Shown piece after piece: positions 18,701-25,922 of a stretch of DNA of 64,000 bases; the first letter of the stretch is position 1, and every line of letters starts with the position of its first letter. The position numbers and the translations under genes are program-made. Source of the DNA: UBA1268 sp965662325 (GTDB taxonomy: Bacteria > Planctomycetota > Planctomycetia > Pirellulales > UBA1268); assembly GCA_965662325.1 (NCBI GenBank), contig CBFIHW010000001.1:1-64000 (forward strand), written 5' to 3'. The notes below the pieces were generated by a model that was given only the letters and a program-made list of their open reading frames with translations, had not been told where the DNA came from and did not search any database.

Positions 18701-19472
18701 ATTGCACGATGATTATGGGATCGACCCCGCGGCTGACTTGCCACGTCCAGCAGAGGCAGACTCCGAGGGAAATGCAATTGAAATTCCTGAAGACCGTGAA
18801 GAATTGGATGCCTCGATAGAAGAAATAAGAAGGAAACTAAGCGGTGTGGGGTCGGTGAACCTTGAGGCGTTGGCGGAATCAGAAGCCCTCGCGGAACGAT
18901 TGGCTGGCCTTGAGTCTCAGCTTGTTGATGTCACGGATGCAAAACATTCTGTTGAAAAATTAATTGATCGTATTGATGAGGAGAGCCGTCGTCTGCTCGG
19001 AGAGACAATCGAAAAAGTGAGGACCGAATTTTCGGTTCTTTTTGAGCGGTTGTTTGGAGGGGGGCAGGCAGATATTATTCTCGATCCAGAGATGGATCTC
19101 CTTGAAACCACAGTTGAAATCATGGCACGACCGCCTGGAAAGGAGCCACGTAATATTTCATTATTATCTGGTGGCGAGAAGACAATGACCTGCGTTGCCC
19201 TCTTGCTCGCAATATTCCAATCTCGGCCCAGCCCCTTCTGCGTACTCGATGAGGTGGACGCTGCGCTCGATGAGGCGAACGTCGACCGGTTTGTTGGGGT
19301 GCTAAGAGATTTTCTGTCATCGACCCAGTTTATCGTGGTTACGCATTCGAAAAAGACAATGGCAACCGCTACTACGTTATACGGTGTCACCATGGAGGAA
19401 TCTGGTGTTTCGAAGCGGGTGGCCGTTCAATTCGAGTCAAATTCATCTTCTGTACGGCCAAAAGCGGCCTGA
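15729..19472 (+). CDS. smc: Chromosome segregation ATPase SMC
   Basis: 1247 residues in the classic order. N-terminal ATPase half: FGFKSFADRTRFEFPEGI, Walker A GPNGSGKSNVVDAIKWVLGEQ. Two very long coiled coils flank a hinge (about residues 515-700, beginning GLYGLPADLIVV). C-terminal half: signature LLSGGEKTMTCVALLLAIF, Walker B FCVLDEVDAALDE, and the switch His in FIVVTHSKKTM. The hinge carries a polar insertion (about 610-660) that looks lineage-specific. SMC forms the bacterial condensin with ScpA/ScpB, neither of which is in the window. The ATG 15729 start overlaps the preceding lipoprotein stop. Confidence 0.96.
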   Translation: MITLKALELFGFKSFADRTRFEFPEGITVVVGPNGSGKSNVVDAIKWVLGEQSVRNLRGKASTDVIFAGSAARKALNAAEVSLIFDNTTRQLPVESDEVRIMRRVYRSGESEYLVNDGISRLRDIREILSGTGAATDSYSVIEQGRVDALLVASGKERRAVFEEAAGITKFRSRRAEAIRRLDRTEQNRQRLADIVGEVASRLDTVKKQASRARRWKRMTERLQALRFAAASADLVGVNALLDEVSLSIAESQRRSEEAQAEKVAAGIEIKRLDEQQKEIDPKLTTVQEELAADRENVVAMEARREALRVRCIEVEEELASAVSYVRATEAQLQVTHQAIAAIQEDYSSASADLRHVEGELRQQEKAIVGSREDAQTAQRRLSELRNAKERQSLDYQKFEAVVVQRKAEAKAALDAVERNQNELDKSWALVHRLEESSASLEGTVDVLGQRRVDLQARHDQLDVEQQSATQKVEQAWQNLAETQGRLESLRDRQKLLEDLITSHEGVSEATRQVLDRFADDIPGLYGLPADLIVVNSQWAGLVDIAVGVLGQRLVVERLSDMLDWYERWQNSSSALGLASTSGRVGFLAVDKLPDPPSLNLLEIFGEGETGVVGRLDNLVSDEFEEKSTGEQHAAPDSIYEYGPEPLRKKAAPQNDGTDISDLLKKRLLGRIWIVESITVVRRVIERMPPGLVFLDRAGSWLSSDGGFEAGASGAGAGLVSRHSELRAVKTDQKTVLVSVRDAKNELQTCQKKLECLREEQKHLVAKQHELAESIASSRSEQQRFKREMIVVRSQVDEQQQALHKAEAQAVAAADAVRSATIESGNITAEITRTEKTLEEVESNLESLGQSHEQVLERIEGFRDQLSICRERVAGLEATIIAKQADKARQEAESAAAVVKENAIKERASRIDLDLLAAGDKYAEACLLAERSARRVSTLVNKRMAIRLAEKKATNVLDAARETLQQCSSISHAADLKKETAMHQRTRVLERLHDDYGIDPAADLPRPAEADSEGNAIEIPEDREELDASIEEIRRKLSGVGSVNLEALAESEALAERLAGLESQLVDVTDAKHSVEKLIDRIDEESRRLLGETIEKVRTEFSVLFERLFGGGQADIILDPEMDLLETTVEIMARPPGKEPRNISLLSGGEKTMTCVALLLAIFQSRPSPFCVLDEVDAALDEANVDRFVGVLRDFLSSTQFIVVTHSKKTMATATTLYGVTMEESGVSKRVAVQFESNSSSVRPKAA

Positions 19473-19833
19473 CTGGCAGCGTTACCAAAATCTTCCGGAA
19501 GAACGGCTCAAGTCTCACGACATGATCTTTCGATCTAACCTCTTGGACGGTCATGTTTGCTGAAACTGATTCACTGTGAAGCAGATTTCTCAGACATGAA
19601 GCAGGGGGGCCTGCAAGTCATGGTATTCATCGAGCTGAAGATGAAAGTCTTCGGTTTGTGAGGCGGAATGCTGCGGCTTGACTTCTCTTTGTTTTCACCG
19701 CCCCTGTCGGAAAGTGGCGACGCGGCCAAACCGATAGATGTGCCGCGTCAGGGGGGCCGTGTCTCAGTACTCTTTCCGAGTAATGGGCTGGCCAAGAATG
19801 AGTTCGGACACGAAGACAAAATGGAGTCTAGTA
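19473..19833. other. Intergenic region upstream of the HTH/receiver gene
   Basis: 361 bases with no supported gene. A perfect short palindrome CTTCCGGAAG lies just after smc (19492-19501). Frames open into the following gene from 19738, but the good ribosome binding site at 19823 argues against using them. I could not identify a promoter with confidence. Confidence 0.4.
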
Positions 19834-20406
19834 ATGAAGGTGTTTACGACAGGCCAGGTCGCGAAGATCTGTAAAGTTGCTCCTCGAACCGTGAGTAAAT
19901 GGTTCGACTCGGGCAGGCTTAAAGGATATCGCATTCCAGGATCGCAAGATCGCCGCATTCCACGCGAATATCTTATTAAATTCCTGAAAGAGCACGGAAT
20001 GCCATTGGGCGACTTGGAAGACGAGGCTATGGCCAAAGTCTTGCTTGTCGGGCAAGATCAGCTGCTCATTGAAAATCTCAAGAGGCACTTGCCAGCAGAA
20101 AATTCATTCAAGATACAGGTTGCCGCAAGTGGATTTGAAGCAGGTATACAGGCCGAGAGTTTTCATCCAGACTGCATAGTCGTCGATTATGCAATCGGTC
20201 GAATTGATGCTCAGCAAATTTGTCAAAATCTCCGCCGGAATGCTGAGTATTCTGAAACAATTGTTATTGCGTTGCTGCCTGATGATGGGTCGCAGATAAC
20301 AGTTGACAGAAATCACGTGAATGAGAGTTTCAAGAAGCCATTTGATGTGGCTTTACTTGCTGAGAGACTCAAAACACTTATCGGTTCACGAAAAGAATTG
20401 GTATAA
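19834..20406 (+). CDS. Excisionase-type HTH fused to a receiver-like domain
   Basis: 190 residues. Residues 1-50 are a MerR/BldC-type winged helix that binds DNA (FTTGQVAKICKVAPRTVSKWFDSGRLKGYRIPGSQDRRIPREYL). Residues about 68-185 form a CheY-like receiver: the likely phosphoacceptor Asp is in IVVDYAIG and the conserved Lys in FKKPFD. The usual acidic pair at strand 1 is reduced to VGQDQ, and the Thr/Ser after strand 4 is missing (IALLPDDG), so phosphorylation is doubtful. GGAG at 19823-19826, seven bases before ATG 19834, fixes the start. I associate this architecture with planctomycetes. A strong hairpin follows the gene. Confidence 0.85.
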   Translation: MKVFTTGQVAKICKVAPRTVSKWFDSGRLKGYRIPGSQDRRIPREYLIKFLKEHGMPLGDLEDEAMAKVLLVGQDQLLIENLKRHLPAENSFKIQVAASGFEAGIQAESFHPDCIVVDYAIGRIDAQQICQNLRRNAEYSETIVIALLPDDGSQITVDRNHVNESFKKPFDVALLAERLKTLIGSRKELV

Positions 20407-20430
20407 AAAGTTCTAAGATGACTCCATGCA

Positions 20431-20464
20431 GGGGGTCGGTAGTCTGAAGAGGCTGCCGACCCCC
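20431..20464 (+). terminator. 12-bp hairpin after the HTH/receiver gene
   Basis: GGGGGTCGGTAG (20431-20442) pairs with CTGCCGACCCCC (20453-20464) over 12 bp, with one G-U pair and a ten-base loop. It follows the receiver gene stop by 25 bases and precedes moaC. The tail GTGTGTTTA is only weakly U-rich, so termination may be partial. Confidence 0.6.
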
Positions 20465-20500
20465 GTGTGTTTATGGCATCAAATAGGTACGCTTCAGTTG

Positions 20501-21019
20501 ATGAATAATCACATGCAACCCGTTAAGATGATTGATGTTGGCCACAAAACAGTAACGGTCCGGACAGCAGAAGCTTCGGGTGCTCTTTTGTTGCAACCGA
20601 AGACGCTTGAACACATTCTGGCTGGCGATCTTGCTAAAGGAGATGCCATCAACACGGCACGTGTTGCTGGAATTATGGCTGCGAAGCGTACAGCCGAATT
20701 TGTACCACTCTGCCATCCTTTGCCGCTTGACGCCGTTGACGTTGACATAGGCTTTGAAAAAGGTGGTAACGGCCTTCGGACGGCTGTAAGAGTCGCTGTG
20801 AAGGTCATTACAAGAGCAAAAACAGGCGTCGAGATGGAAGCGTTGACGGCTGTCACGGCTGCTCTTATGACCTTGTACGATATGGCAAAATCGATTGATC
20901 GAGATATGGTGATTAGCGATATCCTGATCGATACAAAAACAGGTGGGAGTCGAGGGGATTATGTGAGGTCCGATGGAGCAGATGCGCCGTCGGAACGAGT
21001 AGACGTTGCCGGCCGTTGA
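20501..21019 (+). CDS. moaC: Cyclic pyranopterin monophosphate synthase MoaC
   Basis: Converts the MoaA product into cyclic pyranopterin monophosphate in molybdenum cofactor synthesis. 172 residues. Landmarks: the start MIDVGHKTVTVRTAEASG, the active-site loop VPLCHPLPLD, TGVEMEALTAVTAALMTLYDM and the C-terminal KTGGSRGDY. ATG 20501 (or 20513) is preferred; the frame upstream reads through the hairpin. The cofactor would serve enzymes such as the oxidoreductase at 1.9 kb. The last 61 bases overlap the end of nrdR on the other strand. Confidence 0.95.
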   Translation: MNNHMQPVKMIDVGHKTVTVRTAEASGALLLQPKTLEHILAGDLAKGDAINTARVAGIMAAKRTAEFVPLCHPLPLDAVDVDIGFEKGGNGLRTAVRVAVKVITRAKTGVEMEALTAVTAALMTLYDMAKSIDRDMVISDILIDTKTGGSRGDYVRSDGADAPSERVDVAGR

Positions 21020-21480
21020 GATAGGTGGGATTCGGCAAGGATAGGTTCAAGCTCGTCTACAAAATCTCGCACGTCCTTAAATTCACGATAAACACTGGCG
21101 AAGCGTACGTATGCCACCTGGTCAAGAAGACGGAGAAGTTCCATGAGCCGAGCACCAAGAACACCACTGGGAAGCTCACTTTCGTAAGCCCCATAGAGTT
21201 CTGTTTCAAGTGTTGTGATCACCCCTTCAATATCATCTTCCGTGACAGGTCGTTTCCAGCATGCTTTAGCGAGACCTCTTTTTATTTTATCCCGGTCAAA
21301 GGGCTCCTTTTCACCGTCTTTTTTCACAACTGCAAGAAATTGCCTTTCGAATCGCTCGTATGTTGTGAATCGTTTCTTGCAACTGAGGCATTCTCGACGA
21401 CGGCGTATGCTCGCACCATCATCACCAGCTCTCGAGTCTATGACTCGGTCATTGTCAGAACGACAGAATGGACAACGCAT
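20959..21480 (-). CDS. nrdR: Transcriptional repressor NrdR
   Basis: Represses ribonucleotide reductase genes in response to ATP/dATP. 173 residues. The N-terminal zinc ribbon has CPFC ... CLSCKKRFTTYER (Cys pairs 3/6 and 32/35), followed by an ATP-cone domain (VVKKDGEKEPFDRDKIKRGL ... FASVYREFKDVRDF). Family length is about 150-160; the extra C-terminal tail (RPATSTRSDGASAPSDLT) lies exactly where the gene overlaps moaC, so it may have been gained through that overlap. Last gene of the minus-strand series dnaX-recR-rpoN-nrdR. Confidence 0.95.
   Translation of the reverse strand: MRCPFCRSDNDRVIDSRAGDDGASIRRRRECLSCKKRFTTYERFERQFLAVVKKDGEKEPFDRDKIKRGLAKACWKRPVTEDDIEGVITTLETELYGAYESELPSGVLGARLMELLRLLDQVAYVRFASVYREFKDVRDFVDELEPILAESHLSQRPATSTRSDGASAPSDLT
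20969..20994. repeat. Inverted repeat in the moaC/nrdR overlap
   Basis: TCCGATGGAGCA (20969-20980) and TGCGCCGTCGGA (20983-20994) are inverted copies with two mismatches and a two-base centre. Both genes are being translated here, and because of the symmetry both encode RSDGA-x-APS. It may act as a bidirectional hairpin for the two converging transcripts. Confidence 0.6.
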
Positions 21481-21560
21481 TAAAAGTTCCTCGTAAGGCG
21501 AGGCTCATCAAAAAATAACTGGAAATAACTCGATAAGTATGGAATGAAAATATTTTATTT

Positions 21561-23138
21561 TTATTCGGAAACCGGATTGTGGTTTGGATTATCTTGTGGT
21601 TGCCTTGACAGTTTCCAGTCACGTCTCTGCCGTGAACTTGGGATATTCATCGCTTTTCGATATTTTGTCACTGTTCTTCGTGCGACAGTGATGCCCTGCT
21701 TTGCAAGTTCCTCAACCAGTTCATCGTCACTAAACGGCTTTTCTTTGGATTCGTTAAGAACGATCTCTTGAAGTTTCTTGCGAACTGCATCCCAGGCAAC
21801 TTCATCACCGTCGGCACTTAGCGTGCCGCCAACAAAGAATTTCCGTAGTGGGAAAAGTCCTCGTGGGGTCTGAAGCCATTTGTCGTCGACAGCGCGGCTC
21901 ACTGTGGTGACATGCATGCCTATGCGATCAGCAATTTGTTGCATTTTCAAAGGCTCAATTGCTTCCGGACCCTCACTGAAAAAGTGAGTTTGGTGATCAA
22001 CAATAGCCTGTGCCGTTTTGAGAAGAGTGCCTCGCCTTTGCTCAATGGCCTCGATAAGCCATTGAGCAGAATTGATTTTCCGCTTGATATATTCCTTGGT
22101 CTGAGGGTCAGTATCGGAAGATTGTAGAATTCGCCTATACGTTGGGCTTATACGAAGGCTTGGCAGGTCAATGTCTTCAAGCCGAACTTTCCATGTGCCG
22201 TCGGTTTGCTGTTCGACAAAGACATCAGGTTTCACCGGCGGAACAAGGGGCATGCTGAAGACTGCGCCGGGCTTCGGATCAAGACTGTGCAGTATGTCAC
22301 GAAGTTTTTCGATTTCTTCAATCGTAAGTCCCGTTTTGCGTTCGATTAGAGGGAGTCGGTTTGCGGCAAGATTTTCAAGGTGATCCTGAATGAGTTGTCG
22401 GATGTGCCCAGCATAAGCCGCGTCATCTGGAACCTGCAGGAGGAGGCACTCTTTGAGATCACGGCCACCGACGCCTGGCGGGTCCATGCTTTGAACAATA
22501 CGAAGACCTGATTCAAGAAGAGATTTCTGTTCGTTGAAAAAAGCTTCCTTATCTTTGATCAAAGGTTGTCCAGTTGAGTCTGTTGGTGGAGCATCCACGA
22601 GTTCGTCAAGAGGCATTGGAAGGTATCCATTTGCATCAAGATTAAAAATGACTTTATCGGTAGCTCGCTGGATTTCAGGCGAAGTTTCGTAATTAGCCAA
22701 CTGGTCATGGAGGTGGTTGAAGAGGGTCTCGGGGCGATCTTCCATATTCGCAATCGTGTCAAAATACCGATCGGATGTCTCTTCACTTCGGCCCGCCGAA
22801 GGTCGTCGTCTTTCTTCGTCAGTGTCTGGATATTCGTTTGACCAATCGTATGACCGCTCAAAGTCGTCTTTGTTCGCATGCTCCTGGTCAACGACGAGAG
22901 GCTGTTCAGAAACTGTTGTTGGTGCTGACTCAACTGGAGCGTTACTATCTGAGGCATTACCATCGATCTCAGGCTCAACTAATTCAAGCGTTTCATTGTT
23001 TTGTATTTCCTGTTCGATTCGCTCTTCCAGGGCCAGTAGGGGGAGCTGAAGGATTTCCATGGACTGGATCATACGGGGCGCAAGCACCTGCTTTTGCGCC
23101 ATCCGCATTTCCTGACCAAAAGACATCCGCATCGACAT
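21561..23138 (-). CDS. rpoN: RNA polymerase sigma-54 factor
   Basis: Directs RNA polymerase to -24/-12 promoters, with activation by AAA+ enhancer-binding proteins. 525 residues. Region I is the Gln/Leu-rich MAQKQVLAPRMIQSMEILQLPLLALEERI, followed by an acidic region II (DEERRRPSAGRSEETSD). The core-binding domain follows (MDPPGVGGRDLKECLLLQ). The C-terminal HTH and RpoN box ARRTVTKYR are present. Start ATG 23138 is not strongly marked; in-frame ATGs a few codons later are possible. The protein ends in a short polar tail (DNPNHNPVSE). Downstream of recR on the same strand; co-transcription is likely. Confidence 0.96.
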   Translation of the reverse strand: MSMRMSFGQEMRMAQKQVLAPRMIQSMEILQLPLLALEERIEQEIQNNETLELVEPEIDGNASDSNAPVESAPTTVSEQPLVVDQEHANKDDFERSYDWSNEYPDTDEERRRPSAGRSEETSDRYFDTIANMEDRPETLFNHLHDQLANYETSPEIQRATDKVIFNLDANGYLPMPLDELVDAPPTDSTGQPLIKDKEAFFNEQKSLLESGLRIVQSMDPPGVGGRDLKECLLLQVPDDAAYAGHIRQLIQDHLENLAANRLPLIERKTGLTIEEIEKLRDILHSLDPKPGAVFSMPLVPPVKPDVFVEQQTDGTWKVRLEDIDLPSLRISPTYRRILQSSDTDPQTKEYIKRKINSAQWLIEAIEQRRGTLLKTAQAIVDHQTHFFSEGPEAIEPLKMQQIADRIGMHVTTVSRAVDDKWLQTPRGLFPLRKFFVGGTLSADGDEVAWDAVRKKLQEIVLNESKEKPFSDDELVEELAKQGITVARRTVTKYRKAMNIPSSRQRRDWKLSRQPQDNPNHNPVSE

Positions 23139-23260
23139 CGATATTACCGTTTGCTAGTGATATTAATGGACATAAACGCGCCGAACGTGTCGACAACGAA
23201 GACTCTTAAAGCATACCATTCCTGATGTATTTCAGAATTAATCAATTGTTATCAGAACGC

Positions 23261-23860
23261 TCAGAACGGCTGTCTGGCTGCGATTGCATCAGCCAACATG
23301 TCTCGATTTGCTTGTTCTAGAGAGGCTCCTACCGTCAGGCCCCGGGCGAGACGGGTGATCGTTACAGGTAGCCCGGCGAGACGAGTTGCAATAGCGAGTG
23401 CCGTACCATCCCCCTCAACATTTGGGGTTGTGCCCATGATGACTTCCTGAATCACGCCTTCTTTGAGTCTTGCCACAAGTGTGTTAATTGATAGTTGCTC
23501 CGGCCCAATTCCATCGAGTGGAGACAATCGTCCTTGTAGAACGTGATAGACCCCACGAAAACTTCCTGCCTGCTCAATTGCAAGGAGGTCTCGCACCTGT
23601 TCAACAACACACAAGACGTTCTGATCGCGGCGTGGATCTTTGCAGATATCACATTCATCGTTTTCTGAAAGATTAAAGCAGGTTTTACACGGTCTCAAAT
23701 TTTCTTTGACAGCTCGGATGCTTTCGGCAAATTCGAACGCCTCCTCATTCGGCATTTTCAGAACATGGTAGGCAAGTCGCTCAGCACTCTTTTTACCAAT
23801 ACTTGGCAGGTTTGCAAAAGCATCGATCAATCGACTGATCGGCGAATTCGATTGAGCCAT
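23261..23860 (-). CDS. recR: Recombination protein RecR
   Basis: RecFOR-pathway protein that helps load RecA on gapped DNA. 199 residues: N-terminal helix-hairpin-helix (FANLPSIGKKSAERLAYHVL), a C4 zinc finger CKTC ... CDIC (about residues 57-72), a Toprim domain (LCVVEQVRDLLAIEQAG) and the C-terminal ITRLARGLTVGASLEQA. Its ATG shares one base with the dnaX stop (TAATG), so it is translationally coupled. The small ybaB gene usually found between dnaX and recR is absent. Confidence 0.96.
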   Translation of the reverse strand: MAQSNSPISRLIDAFANLPSIGKKSAERLAYHVLKMPNEEAFEFAESIRAVKENLRPCKTCFNLSENDECDICKDPRRDQNVLCVVEQVRDLLAIEQAGSFRGVYHVLQGRLSPLDGIGPEQLSINTLVARLKEGVIQEVIMGTTPNVEGDGTALAIATRLAGLPVTITRLARGLTVGASLEQANRDMLADAIAARQPF

Positions 23861-25677
23861 TATGTTGCTCCGTTTTCTTCCGTATTGTTTTCTTCTGCTT
23901 CACCTATGGTATGGTGCGAATTCACTGGTTTTCTTGGTGGATCAACTTTTCGAATAGCTGCATCAAAGATAGTCAGGGCATGACTTACAAGTGGGTTCTT
24001 TACAGTCTCTTTTAGAAGACCGGCGGAAGATAAGGCTGTTTTCTTGAACGGTGTCGATGGTTTGTTGGACGACCCATTTTGAGCAGCAGTAGATCCCGAC
24101 GGATTTGTGGCTCCTTTTTCATGAAGGGCAACTGAATATCGGCAGGATTGGCCAGTGAGGGTTTCCAATGCGTTTTGAAACTTTTTAGTGATCTCGTTCC
24201 GATTCAGAAAAGCAGTAGCGGATCCTGCTGATGCCGGAAACTCAATCGTAAAGTGATTTGCCTCTTGTGAGGCTGAGGTAGCCATGGCTGCAAAGTCGCT
24301 GGCAAGTCCCCCAACTAGTTCTCCTGCATTTCTCCAGATTACGAGAGGCTCACCGTCTGCACTCCCAAAAGTTGCCTTCTCTGATGTCTGAGAGACCGGC
24401 GTTTTTGCTTTGCCGCCTGAAAAGGTCGCGGATGCTGGCTCCTCTGCCTTGCCGACCTCTTGGTTAGTTGCTGGCTTCAGCTTTTTTTTTTCGTAACGAA
24501 GAGGCTGTTTTTTTTCGTCAGTTGGTTTCATCCCTGAAATTATTTCACTGAGATTGTCGAGATCTTCAAGTGCAGCAAGACGAATTATTGCCATTTCAGC
24601 GAGAACGGTTGTGTGCGTGCTCAGTCGCATTCTTGCAAGTGAATGGTCAATAATCTGAAGCATGGCAAGCACAGTTTCTGTTCCCGCTTGCTTGCCAAGT
24701 TCTACAAAGTCAATGCCGAATGAAGTACTCCCAGTAAATGTTTCGGGCCCACAGCCTACGCTGGCAACTAAGCAGTTTCGGAGTGCAGTTAGCAGTTGCT
24801 CGAGTACGCCTCCAGGATCAGCTCCCTGTGTAAGGCACTCATGAAGTGCAGAAAGTGCTGCAGGAGAGTCTCGGTTGATAAGTGCTTGGGCAAGTTCACC
24901 AACTTTTTCATCTTTACCGGTTCCGATAACAGCATGAACATCTTCAACCTCAATGTTCTTCTTGTCGCCAGCTGCAATTCCAAAAAGTTGTTCGAGTAGG
25001 GACTGGCTGTCTCGCATGCTCCCAGCTGCTCGGCGAGCAATGAGTTCAAGTGCAGCGGGTGCGACTATGAGGCCTTCACTCTCGACTATTTGCGCTAGGC
25101 GTTGTGCTATGGCGACCGTATCAACTGACTGAAAATCAAATCGCTGACACCGAGACAGAATGGTGATAGGTAGCTTTTCTGGCTCTGTGGTGCAGAGTAC
25201 AAATTTCACATGAGGTGGCGGTTCCTCGAGGGTTTTCAAGAGTGCGTTGAATGCCTCTCTGGTAAGCATGTGAACTTCATCAATAATGTAGGTCTTGTGT
25301 TTGCCGTTCGCAGGCCTTACAGCAACGTTTTGTCGCAGTTGACGAATTTCATCGATTCCGCGGTTACTAGCTGCATCAATTTCAATTACATCAACGTCTT
25401 GTCCAGCGGCAATCGCTTCGCAGCGTTCACAAAGATTGCAGGGTTCACCAGATTTTCGGTTGGGGCATTCGAGAGCTTTGGCGTAGATGCGAGCTGCACT
25501 TGTTTTTCCAACGCCCCGGGCACCGGTGAAGAGGTAAGCGTGGCCAATGCGGCCAGAATCGATCGCTCCGGCAAGCCCACGAGCAACATGTTCTTGGCCG
25601 ATTAAATCAGCAAATCGCTGTGGCCGATACCGGCGAGCAACAACCTGGTAGGCAGCCGGATCAGCCATTGCACTCAC
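23860..25677 (-). CDS. dnaX: DNA polymerase III subunits gamma/tau
   Basis: Clamp-loader ATPase. 605 residues: ARRYRPQRFADLIGQEHV, Walker A GARGVGKTS, zinc module C-x8-C-x2-C-x2-C (about residues 71-86), Walker B IIDEVHML, sensor 1 LCTTEPEKLP and arginine finger ILSRC. Domain III ends at about residue 375, followed by a polar linker and a degenerate C-terminal part as expected of tau. The linker has two long A-runs (see next entry) that could yield a short gamma form. Start is GTG 25677, or ATG 25668 three codons on. The SRP RNA gene lies just upstream on the same strand, the common ffs-dnaX-recR order. Confidence 0.96.
   Translation of the reverse strand: MSAMADPAAYQVVARRYRPQRFADLIGQEHVARGLAGAIDSGRIGHAYLFTGARGVGKTSAARIYAKALECPNRKSGEPCNLCERCEAIAAGQDVDVIEIDAASNRGIDEIRQLRQNVAVRPANGKHKTYIIDEVHMLTREAFNALLKTLEEPPPHVKFVLCTTEPEKLPITILSRCQRFDFQSVDTVAIAQRLAQIVESEGLIVAPAALELIARRAAGSMRDSQSLLEQLFGIAAGDKKNIEVEDVHAVIGTGKDEKVGELAQALINRDSPAALSALHECLTQGADPGGVLEQLLTALRNCLVASVGCGPETFTGSTSFGIDFVELGKQAGTETVLAMLQIIDHSLARMRLSTHTTVLAEMAIIRLAALEDLDNLSEIISGMKPTDEKKQPLRYEKKKLKPATNQEVGKAEEPASATFSGGKAKTPVSQTSEKATFGSADGEPLVIWRNAGELVGGLASDFAAMATSASQEANHFTIEFPASAGSATAFLNRNEITKKFQNALETLTGQSCRYSVALHEKGATNPSGSTAAQNGSSNKPSTPFKKTALSSAGLLKETVKNPLVSHALTIFDAAIRKVDPPRKPVNSHHTIGEAEENNTEENGAT
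24482..24515 (-). promoter_or_regulatory. A8 and A10 slippage tracts in dnaX
   Basis: On the coding strand, codons 387-399 contain eight As (24515-24508) and ten As (24491-24482), both preceded by G in the reading G-AA-AAA-AAA. Slippage on the A10 run meets a stop at once in either direction: one A fewer gives AAA-AGC-TGA, and one A more (or a -1 ribosomal shift) gives AAA-GCT-GAA-GCC-AGC-AAC-TAA. Both would make a product of about 400-405 residues ending after domain III, the gamma length. Thermus thermophilus dnaX uses an A9 run in this way. Confidence 0.6.
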
Positions 25678-25725
25678 TGATTTAGAAGAAAAGGGAATAA
25701 CGCATTTGACGAGGGTTCCAAGACC

Positions 25726-25751
25726 CTAATTCCGCAGGATCTGCGAATTAG
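25726..25751 (-). terminator. Hairpin downstream of SRP RNA
   Basis: CTAATTCGCAG and CTGCGGAATTAG (minus-strand reading) form an 11-bp stem with one bulged base and a three-base loop, eight bases after the 3' end of the SRP RNA. No U-run follows, so it may terminate weakly or mark a processing site before dnaX. Confidence 0.45.
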
Positions 25752-25758
25752 AGCGACT

Positions 25759-25860
25759 GCCGATGAGAGGCCCACCGCACAAAGAGACGACTGCTTATGG
25801 CTGCTGCGGTTAAGCCCTGACCAGGTTCGCAGGCCTCCATCGCAGGGGCCCCTCATCGGC
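25759..25860 (-). ncRNA. ffs: Signal recognition particle RNA (4.5S type)
   Basis: Short bacterial SRP RNA that binds Ffh and FtsY for co-translational membrane targeting. On the minus strand the ends GCCGATGAGGGGCC and GGCCTCTCATCGGC pair over 14 bp with one G-U pair. The centre reads CGAACCTGGTCAGG ... GCAGCAGCCATAAG, the conserved helix 8 internal loop that contacts the Ffh M domain. The apical ten bases between CAGG and AGCA are GCUUAACCGC, so the usual GGAA-type tetraloop is replaced by UAAC in a two-base-pair cap. The length of about 102 nt is typical of the small class. It lies in the divergent gap between mutS and dnaX. Confidence 0.88.
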
Positions 25861-25922
25861 CTCCGCTCTTCTTTAGTTTTACGTCCTTCTCGCGGTTGGG
25901 TAAAGGCTGCTACATTCCTGAC

